A stretch of 48,940 nucleotides of DNA from a virus: positions 1 through 48,940 of IMG/VR virus record IMGVR_UViG_3300035670_000329; one strand, given 5' to 3'. Position numbers and translations under genes: made by a program. Position 1 is the first letter of the stretch, and each line of letters starts with the position of its first letter. A model generated the notes under the pieces. The model saw only the letters and a list, made by a program, of their open reading frames with translations. It did not search any database and was not told the origin of the DNA. This document shows, one piece after another, positions 1 to 8,818 of the stretch.

Positions 1-15
1 TGTGCTAGGATTCAG

Positions 16-41
16 TCCCGGCCCCCCGCCGGGATTTTTTT
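16..41 (+). terminator. Rho-independent terminator, rightward
   Basis: A 7-bp stem (TCCCGGC / GCCGGGA) with a C-rich loop is followed by seven T on the plus strand. There is no T tract on the minus side, so it stops rightward transcription only. No rightward gene is visible to its left, so the transcript it ends must enter from outside the window. The T run overlaps the stop codon of the leftward gene that ends at 40. Confidence 0.75.
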
Positions 42-3000
42 AAAGACCTGCTACTTCTTTGCGTAACGCTGGAATGTTGTAGGCACGGAGTAACTCATTC
101 TCCGTACGCTCAATCTCATCCAACTGATCTTTCTTCTCTGCACCAGACAACCCTGGATCATTAGAAATTACCTTACGGAAAGCCCGCAGTTTTTCTAGCT
201 GCTGATCGATACGGTTCATCGACTGCCGAAGGGCTAACAAGTTAAGCCGATCATCTGTCAGGTAGGCTTCAAGTTCTTCTGCACGGCCCTGAGCTTTCAA
301 TCCGTTCATGGTGTACACAACCTGCTCAACCTTCTCGCGCAGATCGTAATACTGCTCTTTGTACCCGCCTGGGATCTTGTCATACATAAACGTCTTAAAC
401 GCAGGTAGTTCATACATACGTTTATCAGGACGATCCACGAAGGCCATATTAGATATATCAAGCAGCGTACCGCCAGCAATACCCGTGGTGCCACGTACAA
501 AGTACTCAATCTTCATGGGTGACACACCGATCAAACCGCCTAACATCTTAGCTAGTTCAGAAGTGGAATCGGTAAACTGTTGTGCAGGCTCAAGCTTCTC
601 CAGCCCCCGTCCAACAATCGGTGTGCCAGTAAAGAAGGAGTAGTTGACCAGCAACTCAAGTGCGGGCTTGACAGCTTGTGGTGTAAGGTTCGGTCCACTA
701 AACGCATCGAACGCAGCAGTGCCAATTGCTTTACGCAGTGCAGCCGCATCCTGTGGACGCTCAGTGCCTTGGCTTGTGACGTAGTTGTAGAGCCGCTCAG
801 GAAGAACTTTGAAGAAGAACCCTACTTCAGGAGCAACTGGTATCTTTATTCCTGTGCCTGGGATGATAAAGTTTTTGTCCTTCTCGTAATCACGCAAGCC
901 TTCGTACTCGTCATCATCACCGACAAACATCGAGTAGATCAATGACAACGCAGCAAGCTTCACACCTGTGCTGAGGAACAACTTAAAGGCTTCACTACGC
1001 TCAGTCGCAGCTACCCCCCGTCCGGTCATGGTGCGATAGAACACATCCATACCTTGGATGTAAGCATTCATAAACGGAATGATCTGGCGCATTAAACCCA
1101 CCGTCCGGTTTGCACCTTGCCGTTTAAAGTTGATAACTTCCTGAGCGCGATACCGTGCAAGTAGCACGTCACCATCGGGGAACTGCGGGGATTTCGTTTC
1201 TTCCAAAGTCTGTTCAAAGACAGCCTTACGCAGTGCAGCGTCTGAGGCAATGGAGAATGACTCCATAAACGACAGACCCTTCTCAAGCATAGACCGCTGC
1301 CGAATCCCAAACTCTTTCTCAACTTCCTCTTTCGCACGTCCAGGCATCAGATCATAGGCACCTACGATACCCATCTTCTCAAGCTGCTGAGTAGTCGCAT
1401 CGCCTCGGTATGCGTCGATGGCACCTGTAATAACTTTAGAGGCGACGGTAAACGGACTTTTTACGCCAGACATAACCGTGGAACGGTACGCATCTTGGAA
1501 CAACTGACTTAATGCAAACTGTGGTGTAGCAGTGGTTGTACGACGTAAGATGTTTGCGAATGCTGTGAAGCTCTTAAGGATAGGCCCACCGAGACTTTCT
1601 ACACCCTTGAATGCGTACACGTCAGCAATCGAATCGTACTCATAGACTTCTGGATTGCCATCACGGTAGATGTAGATTGTTTTATTGGGGTCAACTCCAG
1701 GCTGTGCTTGCCGTACCTGCTTGGCACCAAGACCGTTACTTACAAACGCATCAGTAAGTTGTACGGCGGCATGGTTACGAATCGCACTGTTCACAAGCCA
1801 GAACGACAAGCCGACCATGTTATCGAAAATATCATTGATCTCTTCCGTACCACCCCTGATCTCTTTCATTTGCTTGAGGTTGGTCAACCCACGGAAGTAG
1901 GCTTGCGGACTTGTAGCGATCTTATCTTCGTAGTCTTTGATACGGTTCCACGGCACGTAGTCCGCAGCGTCTTTCCATTCCTTAGCTTGTTGTGGGCTGA
2001 AGCGGCCAGCCTGCACACCGGCATCGATTAAGTTGTTCTTGAACTGAGTGAACTCTTTGAAAGCTGTTTCGAGTTCTGGGAAGTCTTTGAACGCTTGCAT
2101 CCCTGCCTGAATCTTTGCAGCGTCGGGCAAGCTTGATATGCCAAGCTGTGGGTTTTGTTTGAAGTAGTTAGCACGACGTGCAATGAACGCATCGTTAGCC
2201 AACTTAAACGCAAGCTGTTGATCGCCTAGCTTGGTGCCAAGATCCTTGATCTTATCGATAACACCTTGCAAGGAAGCGGAGCCTTTCTCTGCAACCCAAC
2301 CCACTTTGGGATCAAGCTTCAGCACACCATCCTTCATCACGGCAACGGCCATCGTATCCGCATGCTCAGCAGCGGTCATAAACACGTCAGGACGAATGTT
2401 GCCCAACGCATCGCGCAGCTTGCCGTTGTACTGGTTGAGCATGGCAAGTTTGGATTCAACAGCCGCACCCTTATACGCCACCTGCACACGGAACTTATCG
2501 ATCTGATCTTGGCGATACGATGGGTCTTGGAAGAACGCTCCAACTTTCTGAAGCGTAGACATCTGCGGACCCTTGGGCTTGGCGTTTGTTATACCCGCCA
2601 TAGCAGCTACCGCTGCTTGTGCCATTTGTCCTTGTGGGGTTAGCACAGGGGGTTGCTGTTGCTTGAGGAACAACTTACCTTCAAAAGTGTTCCTTGGCCC
2701 GATGTCAGGCTTAGTAAGCTCAGCGTAAGTTGTTAGCAGTTCAGTGAGTGCGTTGTCGTTCTTTAGCCCAAGCAGTTTTGCTATGTACTGAGTAAATCTA
2801 TTCCATGCCGAAGTGTTCTCGTATTTGATGCGAGATAGCTCGTATTGGAATTTTGGATTGCTAATGCCCTCTGCAATAAATTCTTGAATGCTGGCTACGC
2901 CATATGGCTCACGGTAGTACTGCAAGTCATAATTAGTCAAGCCTTTCTTTACGTTGTCGTAGTGAGTCTTGACGTGCTCATATAGTTTCTCTAGCTTCCT

Positions 3001-5499
3001 TACGATTGGCTTTTGTGTGCCGTTTGGATTTGCAACTATGTTGGCAACTTGGGCATGCACGATCTCGTGTGCTAACACACCTTCGTTTTTAGAAAAATAT
3101 TCACCTACACGAATAGTGTCAGTATCAGCATCATAAAGACCACTTACTGCAAGCCTTTTTGATGAAGCCGTAGAAGTCATCCGTAAACGATCTTCTCCAA
3201 GTTCTGCGGTCTTTGCATCAAACGCGTTTTTTAACCTTTGGAAATCTTCTTTGGTACGTAGCTTAGATCCTGCGCCAAGACCTAGTGGCACAAAAAAGCT
3301 GTGGTCCATGTTTGCAAATTCTTGTAGCGAAATACCCCCAGCCTCCTGCCCTTTATCAAAAGCAGGTATCGATTTACTAGATATTTCAAAAGGCAGTGCA
3401 GCACCAGGAGGTAGTTGTTCCACTTGGGGTGCGACACTACGAAGGTAGTCCAGAGCACCTAGATGGACCTTGGCCGAATCTATAGACCGCTGCCTAGACT
3501 CCGAATTTGGAACCTCAGCCTCTTCAAACGCATTATCGTCAACCTCGATCTTTGTCTTTAAATTTCTAGCACGTTTAGCAACTTCTTGTATGACGGGGTT
3601 CTTGCTTTTACTAAGTGCATCTAAGACACCCGAAAAATTTCCTTCCTTAACGGCTTTCTGAGCTTGCGGGTTCGCACGGGCCATAAGATCTTCTTCTCTA
3701 ACGGCACCAATATCTTTACCAAACGCAATCTTCTGTTTTCTTTCCTCTGCAGCTCGCTTACGTTCCTCTATATATTCCCGACTTTGCCCTAATGCAGAGG
3801 GCTGTTCTCCTTCTGCCACATCACGTGGCTCAGTGCGTAATGGAGGTTCGACCATTCCAGTTGGGACAGGTGCTTCAGTTCCGGGGGGAGTGCCTTCAGT
3901 TCGTTCGTCAGATATAGGAACGCTTGGCTGAGCTGCTCCGGCGACAGGTTGCTCAGGTTCTTGGACACTTGGTTTCTCCGTTGGAGTTTGTTTAAAAAGC
4001 GGATCGTTTAGAAAGGCTTCTACCTTCTGCACAATCGCAGGACTACGGTTGGGGTTAGCAGCAAATGTTTCTAGGCTACGCTTTACAAGTGATACCTCAT
4101 CTGCATTCCGCAAGTCTTTACCAAGTATTTCTTCTCGCAACTTCTTATTAGTTGCGCCAATCCCCATAGTACGAAAGTCTTCTTCTGTAATCAGACGAGG
4201 CTCACCGAAATCAAACGTCATCTGTCCTTCAGGTGTTGTAGGACGTGCTGCCTCTTCAGGCGTAAGCCCACGTTTGGCCTGATTAACCTGCTGAGCTAGC
4301 GAATCTAGTTGTGGCTTAAGCTCAGTTGCCTGATCGAATAAAGCTTGTTTCTTGGCAGGATCTTGCTCTGCGTTATATAGAGCCTCAAGCCGCTCACCTT
4401 CTTGGCGAGTACGGTCATACATATCACGTAGCTCAACAAGTTGGCGTAACTTATCTTCACGCTTACCTTCTTCAAGAAACCCAGCTTCACGTTGCGCGAG
4501 TACAGATTCAGGAGGTATAGCTTGTGGTGGTAACTTCTCTGGGAATAAACCGATCTGCCGTCCAGGTTTCAACGGTTCTTCGTTAATCGGTGGGCGCTCA
4601 GTAGTTTCGGTAGGCGCAGTCGCAGTAGGTGTAGTAGCGGGTGGTGTCTCAGGTGGTGTCTCAGGTGGCGTGGGTTGCGTTGCAGCACCACGAGCGCGTC
4701 GGCCAAGTGCCAAATCTAAAAGCCCCTGTGCCAAACCCCCAACTGCACCACCATATGCTGCCTGTTCACCTAATCCTTCAATGAGTTCTTGCTCAGGCTT
4801 GTAGATGCCACGTGCAATTAAGTTTTGAGCAAAACCAGCAGCAGCTTCTTGGGCAGCTTCCTCACCACCAGCCATTAAGATGCGTTTGAGTCTTGGCACG
4901 ATACCGGCAATCTCACTTTCCGGCACCCGCGATAAAATACGGAACGGTGCAAATAGTTCAGATAAACCTACAACTGAACCAAGACCTGTAGCTAGAGACT
5001 TCTGCCCTTCAGTAGCACCTTCTTGTTGGGCACGCGTTAAAGCTTCTCCGGCTCCAGCACCTGATGCAAGCGCACCTGCGCCGATACGACCTAAAGCACC
5101 TGCAGCACCTAGCGGTAAGAACGGCACAAATGAGCCAACAGCCTCACCAAATTTACGCCCAACAGTTTCTTCGTATCCTGCTTCAGGAGCGAAAGGTTTC
5201 TTAGCGGCAGCAGCTACACCACGAATAGCCTCCTGAGCACCAGCTTCATATTGGTCAGGCAGGAGTGCAGACGCACCAACGGCAGCTTGCTCAACAAGTC
5301 CAATTGCCCCAGGTACTACGCCCTTAACAGCTTCCTTGATCTGCCCACCAATCGTAGGTTCGGCAGGAGGTTTTTTAGCCTTTTGTGGAGCGTAGTAAGT
5401 CTCCATGACGTAATCAATAGCATCATCAGAAGATGATCCTTCGGGAGTGTTTACTCGAAACTTACGTCCGTCTGGCCCATTAACCTCAAATATAGGCAT
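40..5499 (-). CDS. Giant polyvalent, probably ejected virion protein with zinc-metallopeptidase motif (1819 aa)
   Basis: The start is set at 5499 (MPIFEVNGPDG): an AAGGTGA ribosome site lies just upstream and the preceding gene stops at 5504. The longer ORF to 5544 would overlap that gene. The order is a short N-terminal virion-type domain (about 1-40), a Gly/Ala-rich hydrophobic stretch (about 80-280), a Pro/Thr linker, charged coiled-coil regions (about 320-620), an HEIVH zinc-binding motif at residues 811-815, and a long helical C-terminal half. That half contains a segment near 1500-1560 (GDDDEYEGLRDYEKDKNF) resembling the LPD38 domain of phage polyvalent proteins. By family knowledge such proteins are packaged and injected with the DNA. 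The peptidase could cut host or virion proteins on entry. It is the last gene of the late block, like the internal proteins of T7-type phages. Function is inferred; the HExxH motif is seen directly. Confidence 0.8.
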   Translation of the reverse strand: MPIFEVNGPDGRKFRVNTPEGSSSDDAIDYVMETYYAPQKAKKPPAEPTIGGQIKEAVKGVVPGAIGLVEQAAVGASALLPDQYEAGAQEAIRGVAAAAKKPFAPEAGYEETVGRKFGEAVGSFVPFLPLGAAGALGRIGAGALASGAGAGEALTRAQQEGATEGQKSLATGLGSVVGLSELFAPFRILSRVPESEIAGIVPRLKRILMAGGEEAAQEAAAGFAQNLIARGIYKPEQELIEGLGEQAAYGGAVGGLAQGLLDLALGRRARGAATQPTPPETPPETPPATTPTATAPTETTERPPINEEPLKPGRQIGLFPEKLPPQAIPPESVLAQREAGFLEEGKREDKLRQLVELRDMYDRTRQEGERLEALYNAEQDPAKKQALFDQATELKPQLDSLAQQVNQAKRGLTPEEAARPTTPEGQMTFDFGEPRLITEEDFRTMGIGATNKKLREEILGKDLRNADEVSLVKRSLETFAANPNRSPAIVQKVEAFLNDPLFKQTPTEKPSVQEPEQPVAGAAQPSVPISDERTEGTPPGTEAPVPTGMVEPPLRTEPRDVAEGEQPSALGQSREYIEERKRAAEERKQKIAFGKDIGAVREEDLMARANPQAQKAVKEGNFSGVLDALSKSKNPVIQEVAKRARNLKTKIEVDDNAFEEAEVPNSESRQRSIDSAKVHLGALDYLRSVAPQVEQLPPGAALPFEISSKSIPAFDKGQEAGGISLQEFANMDHSFFVPLGLGAGSKLRTKEDFQRLKNAFDAKTAELGEDRLRMTSTASSKRLAVSGLYDADTDTIRVGEYFSKNEGVLAHEIVHAQVANIVANPNGTQKPIVRKLEKLYEHVKTHYDNVKKGLTNYDLQYYREPYGVASIQEFIAEGISNPKFQYELSRIKYENTSAWNRFTQYIAKLLGLKNDNALTELLTTYAELTKPDIGPRNTFEGKLFLKQQQPPVLTPQGQMAQAAVAAMAGITNAKPKGPQMSTLQKVGAFFQDPSYRQDQIDKFRVQVAYKGAAVESKLAMLNQYNGKLRDALGNIRPDVFMTAAEHADTMAVAVMKDGVLKLDPKVGWVAEKGSASLQGVIDKIKDLGTKLGDQQLAFKLANDAFIARRANYFKQNPQLGISSLPDAAKIQAGMQAFKDFPELETAFKEFTQFKNNLIDAGVQAGRFSPQQAKEWKDAADYVPWNRIKDYEDKIATSPQAYFRGLTNLKQMKEIRGGTEEINDIFDNMVGLSFWLVNSAIRNHAAVQLTDAFVSNGLGAKQVRQAQPGVDPNKTIYIYRDGNPEVYEYDSIADVYAFKGVESLGGPILKSFTAFANILRRTTTATPQFALSQLFQDAYRSTVMSGVKSPFTVASKVITGAIDAYRGDATTQQLEKMGIVGAYDLMPGRAKEEVEKEFGIRQRSMLEKGLSFMESFSIASDAALRKAVFEQTLEETKSPQFPDGDVLLARYRAQEVINFKRQGANRTVGLMRQIIPFMNAYIQGMDVFYRTMTGRGVAATERSEAFKLFLSTGVKLAALSLIYSMFVGDDDEYEGLRDYEKDKNFIIPGTGIKIPVAPEVGFFFKVLPERLYNYVTSQGTERPQDAAALRKAIGTAAFDAFSGPNLTPQAVKPALELLVNYSFFTGTPIVGRGLEKLEPAQQFTDSTSELAKMLGGLIGVSPMKIEYFVRGTTGIAGGTLLDISNMAFVDRPDKRMYELPAFKTFMYDKIPGGYKEQYYDLREKVEQVVYTMNGLKAQGRAEELEAYLTDDRLNLLALRQSMNRIDQQLEKLRAFRKVISNDPGLSGAEKKDQLDEIERTENELLRAYNIPALRKEVAGL

Positions 5500-5503
5500 A
5501 CGA

Positions 5504-7645
5504 TCACCTTGGAAGTTCAGTAGCAGAGAAGCCTGCGCGGCCACCCCCAGCCTGCGTCATAGCCCGCTTATAGTCTTCAAACGTTGGGTAGTCTTTACGT
5601 AAAACAAAATAATTTTTTGTATACTGTTCTAGTAAATCTGCTTCTGCTCTGGGTGCGTACCGAGCTTGCGCCATCTCTCTGAAAGCCTGATCGTAAGAAA
5701 TACCTTTAGACGCAGCATATTCTCTAACGGCCTGAACCTCAGCAGCAGGTTTCCCAGCAATATCTCTTTGCGCCCCAATCTGAGCCAACGCAATATTTGC
5801 TTGACTTTCCATCTGAGCTTGTGCTTTACGGAGATCAGCCTCTGTTTGATATATTGTGCGGCTGGTAGCGTTATTAAGTGTTAGAGCGGTTTCTTCTCGT
5901 TTTGCAGCTAAGTTAACGGCATTCTGTCCGATCTGGAACGCGGCGTTTGTACGTTTATCTTCGGTCTCTCTAACCTTATCTTGTATACGTTCGTACCGCT
6001 TCTTACCCTCTGTGGTGAGCATGAGCGTTTCTTGGTTCTGCATGCTTTGCAACTGCTGAAGTTCTTTACGATACTCACGATCAAGTTTCCTGAACTCTTT
6101 CATGTCCTCGTTAAAGCCCTTAGCTGCTTCAGACGCACCTTTACCAATATTGACAAACGCATAGGGTGAGCTACCACCCATGATGGCAAGACCAGCTTCA
6201 AGTAGTCTTAAGTTAGCAGCTTCTTTACGTTGAGCAGGAATCTTCTCTCGCTCAGCACGTGTCTCAGCCACCATATTCTTAATCATGTCAAAGTCATAGC
6301 CTTGTTTAGCCAGCGTTTCTTTATCCCCTTTTAAAATATCATCTAACGTTTTCTTAGCTTCAGGGTGATCTTGGTACATCCCTTTTGCTAGTGGCTGCGC
6401 TATTTCAATTTCTTCTTTAAGAGTTTTTGGTTTTGGCACATCAAGTAATGCGGGTGCTTTGGGCATATCAAGCTTAGGTGTTGGCCCAATAATCCTACGC
6501 GCTTCACTAACCGCAGTGTCCACCGCAGCTTTCTCTTCTGCTTTGGTGTCTTTCTTAGTGGTATCCGCTTGGGGTGCTTCTGCTTGTTGTACAACTTGTG
6601 TTGCACTAGCAGCAGCTCGTGTTAATTCATTACGTGGGATTTTATTTATTTGTTCGTCTGAATATCCTAAACTTCTTAACCTTTGTCTAGCCAATCCCTG
6701 TAACGTTTCCTCTTCACCGACATTAAGATCTCTCGATTCCAAGGCGTACGGTAAAACACTCAAAGCTCCAGCAGCTTTAGGCGCAGTGCTTACAAGACCC
6801 TCTGAAAGTAATTTACTCATTCCCGAAAGTCCACGACCTGCAGCTTGTCCTGCTTTATAAACACCACTTCGTTCTACAGGTGCGGTTGCTGGTGTAAGAC
6901 CGGGGACATTTGGAGTTGGAGGAGTCTGCATGGGTGGGGGAGTAAACCCAGCCCCCATAGGATTTGGAACCGGTCGAGCTTGTACAGACGGAGGCGTAAA
7001 TGCAGTAGCCATCCTAGCTGAATTTGCTGCCTGTTTAATCTGTGCGTGTCTAGGATCAGACTCAGGCATTTTGCTTAAAAGTTCGTCAAGTTGCTGATAA
7101 CTTCCTGAACGAGCTAACGAATCTATAAGCCTTTTAAAATCTACGTCCGATGAGAAAGAAAACGGTGGGAGTGCTTGAGAAAGACTAACCGCTCCAGCAG
7201 CTTGAAACCGCTTTACATTCCCACCATCAGCAAACGCCACCATGCCACCACCGGCATAGTCAAACATGTTATCCGGCACGGGGATACCTTCAAGGCCGCG
7301 CTCCATAGCAGGTGAAGGCAACTGATTATTACTGACAGCAACTTGTCCGCCGTAGGCCATACGTGTTGGAGGTTGTTGCGGTGCAGCAGGAGGAGGCATC
7401 ATCGGTTGTGGGGGAGGAGCAATACCCGTATCTTGGGCAACGGTTGTACCTGGGGGAGGTTGCGTATTAGCAGCGACAATTCGTTGGATTGCCATCATCG
7501 CCATGACTGCTTTGGTTGGGTCGATCTTACCCGCAGCCGCATCCATCTTTAACTTCTGGACGTTAGACCCGTAGGTCGCAACGATGTCACCCACTGACCG
7601 ATCAGCGGTTTTACTAAGTACTCTATCTAGTGATTGGAGACTCAT
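5504..7645 (-). CDS. Probable internal/ejection virion protein (713 aa)
   Basis: I do not recognise a named family. An N-terminal helical segment (about 1-60) is followed by a Pro-rich stretch (PPPQPMMPPPAAPQQPP), then two copies of a short motif, MAYGGQV and FADGGNV (about 95-145). A long helical, Lys/Glu/Ala-rich region (about 380-690) looks like coiled coil. GGAGGG precedes the ATG at 7645, and the start overlaps the previous gene's stop by 4 nt (ATGA), so the two are probably translationally coupled. Its place among very large proteins at the end of the late operon and its composition suggest a protein packaged inside the capsid or ejected. A scaffold or tail needle component is less likely. 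Confidence 0.65.
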   Translation of the reverse strand: MSLQSLDRVLSKTADRSVGDIVATYGSNVQKLKMDAAAGKIDPTKAVMAMMAIQRIVAANTQPPPGTTVAQDTGIAPPPQPMMPPPAAPQQPPTRMAYGGQVAVSNNQLPSPAMERGLEGIPVPDNMFDYAGGGMVAFADGGNVKRFQAAGAVSLSQALPPFSFSSDVDFKRLIDSLARSGSYQQLDELLSKMPESDPRHAQIKQAANSARMATAFTPPSVQARPVPNPMGAGFTPPPMQTPPTPNVPGLTPATAPVERSGVYKAGQAAGRGLSGMSKLLSEGLVSTAPKAAGALSVLPYALESRDLNVGEEETLQGLARQRLRSLGYSDEQINKIPRNELTRAAASATQVVQQAEAPQADTTKKDTKAEEKAAVDTAVSEARRIIGPTPKLDMPKAPALLDVPKPKTLKEEIEIAQPLAKGMYQDHPEAKKTLDDILKGDKETLAKQGYDFDMIKNMVAETRAEREKIPAQRKEAANLRLLEAGLAIMGGSSPYAFVNIGKGASEAAKGFNEDMKEFRKLDREYRKELQQLQSMQNQETLMLTTEGKKRYERIQDKVRETEDKRTNAAFQIGQNAVNLAAKREETALTLNNATSRTIYQTEADLRKAQAQMESQANIALAQIGAQRDIAGKPAAEVQAVREYAASKGISYDQAFREMAQARYAPRAEADLLEQYTKNYFVLRKDYPTFEDYKRAMTQAGGGRAGFSATELPR

Positions 7646-8808
7646 TTTGGCCCTCCACCAAGCATGTTGTACAAGCCAATCCCTGTCAAGCCCAAGCCAG
7701 TCAACTGACTAGCAAAGCTCGGTGGAGGTGCGGTGGCTGTCTGTGTCGAAGACTGTAACGGAATACCACGCAACAGGTTAGAAAGCTGACCCACCTGAGT
7801 CATGCCGTATTGAGCTTGATCGGTAAGTTGTTGACGCTGGGCATCAATTCGTTGCTGCTCGATGGCACGTTGTAGATCACCAAACGCACCCTGCGTCTTG
7901 AGTAGGTCAAGCTCACCAGCAAGTTGTTGTGTGCCAAGCTGACCAAACGTACCTGCCAACCCACCAAGTCCTTGTGATGCCGCAAGTTGTGTCTGCGCTG
8001 CTTGTTGTCCTGCTGCTTGATTAGCAAGCTGTGCTTGAAGATTCTGTCCTGCACCTAGCTGTTGTACGCCTAATGCAGCTTGTAGGTTTTGGGAACCAAC
8101 TCCCATTTGTGCCGCACGATCACGTTCAAACTGCTGTTGAGCATTTTCAAATGCAGACTGTAAACCTTTGGCTTGAATATCGGCTAGAGTGGATTGAAGT
8201 CCTGCCTCTCTTGAACCTTGAAGAAGTGCTTGCCTTGCACCACCGTATGTGCCTTGACGCGCTGCAGCAAGGTTCTGTCCTAACTGAGCCTCTTTTGCTG
8301 ATTTAAGTGCGGCTGCTTGCTGCCGATCAACGACAGACTGCATGTAAGGCGACATATAAGCTTGAGCTTCTGCCGCTGTGAACTGTCGTGCTGGATCAAG
8401 TTGATAAGTCGTCAAGTCTGGAGCACCGACACCCATCGCTTGATAATTCTGTAAGGCTTGCAGTCCTGATGCCGCAGCTTGCCCAGCCTGCGTACCAAGT
8501 TGATACTGCCCTGGCGTAGTCATCGTGCCAAGTTGTTGCCCTACTGCTGTCTGGAACGGAGAAAGACCTGCAACACTACCGACACCCATCAGCCCCGCTT
8601 GGAATAGCGGCTTGTACTGTTCTTGGTAAGCTTCTGCGCCGGTTAGACCTTCCGGACGTTCAGCCGAAGTTCTGAATATTTCAGAAACACCCCGACCAAT
8701 AAGTCCTGGTGCGTACCCTGCTTCCCCCTGTTTACCTTGTCCTAAATAAAACGACTCTAGGATCTTTGGTATTTCGGCGGCGGTAGTGATTGTTTGTGTA
8801 GTACTCAT
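7642..8808 (-). CDS. Gln/Ala-rich internal virion protein (388 aa)
   Basis: After an ordered N-terminus (about 1-110) the protein is dominated by Ala, Gln, Leu and Gly, with long amphipathic helices (for example LAAARQGTYGGARQALLQGS). The C-terminus is Gly/Leu-rich. This composition is common in podovirus ejection proteins that form a trans-envelope conduit, such as P22 gp7, gp16 and gp20 and T7 gp14, but I see no specific motif. The start at 8808 has AAGGA five to six bases upstream. Its stop overlaps the next gene's start (ATGA). Role by context only. Confidence 0.6.
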   Translation of the reverse strand: MSTTQTITTAAEIPKILESFYLGQGKQGEAGYAPGLIGRGVSEIFRTSAERPEGLTGAEAYQEQYKPLFQAGLMGVGSVAGLSPFQTAVGQQLGTMTTPGQYQLGTQAGQAAASGLQALQNYQAMGVGAPDLTTYQLDPARQFTAAEAQAYMSPYMQSVVDRQQAAALKSAKEAQLGQNLAAARQGTYGGARQALLQGSREAGLQSTLADIQAKGLQSAFENAQQQFERDRAAQMGVGSQNLQAALGVQQLGAGQNLQAQLANQAAGQQAAQTQLAASQGLGGLAGTFGQLGTQQLAGELDLLKTQGAFGDLQRAIEQQRIDAQRQQLTDQAQYGMTQVGQLSNLLRGIPLQSSTQTATAPPPSFASQLTGLGLTGIGLYNMLGGGPK

Positions 8809-8818
8809 GTCTGTTCCT

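Noticed and set aside
359-5436. Many rightward reading frames opposite the large leftward genes
   Set aside because: They are shadows: no ribosome sites, no coherent domains, and the leftward frames are continuous and recognisable.
5500-5544. Longer start of the polyvalent protein gene
   Set aside because: It would overlap the upstream gene by 41 nt and lacks a ribosome site, while the start at 5499 has AAGGTGA.
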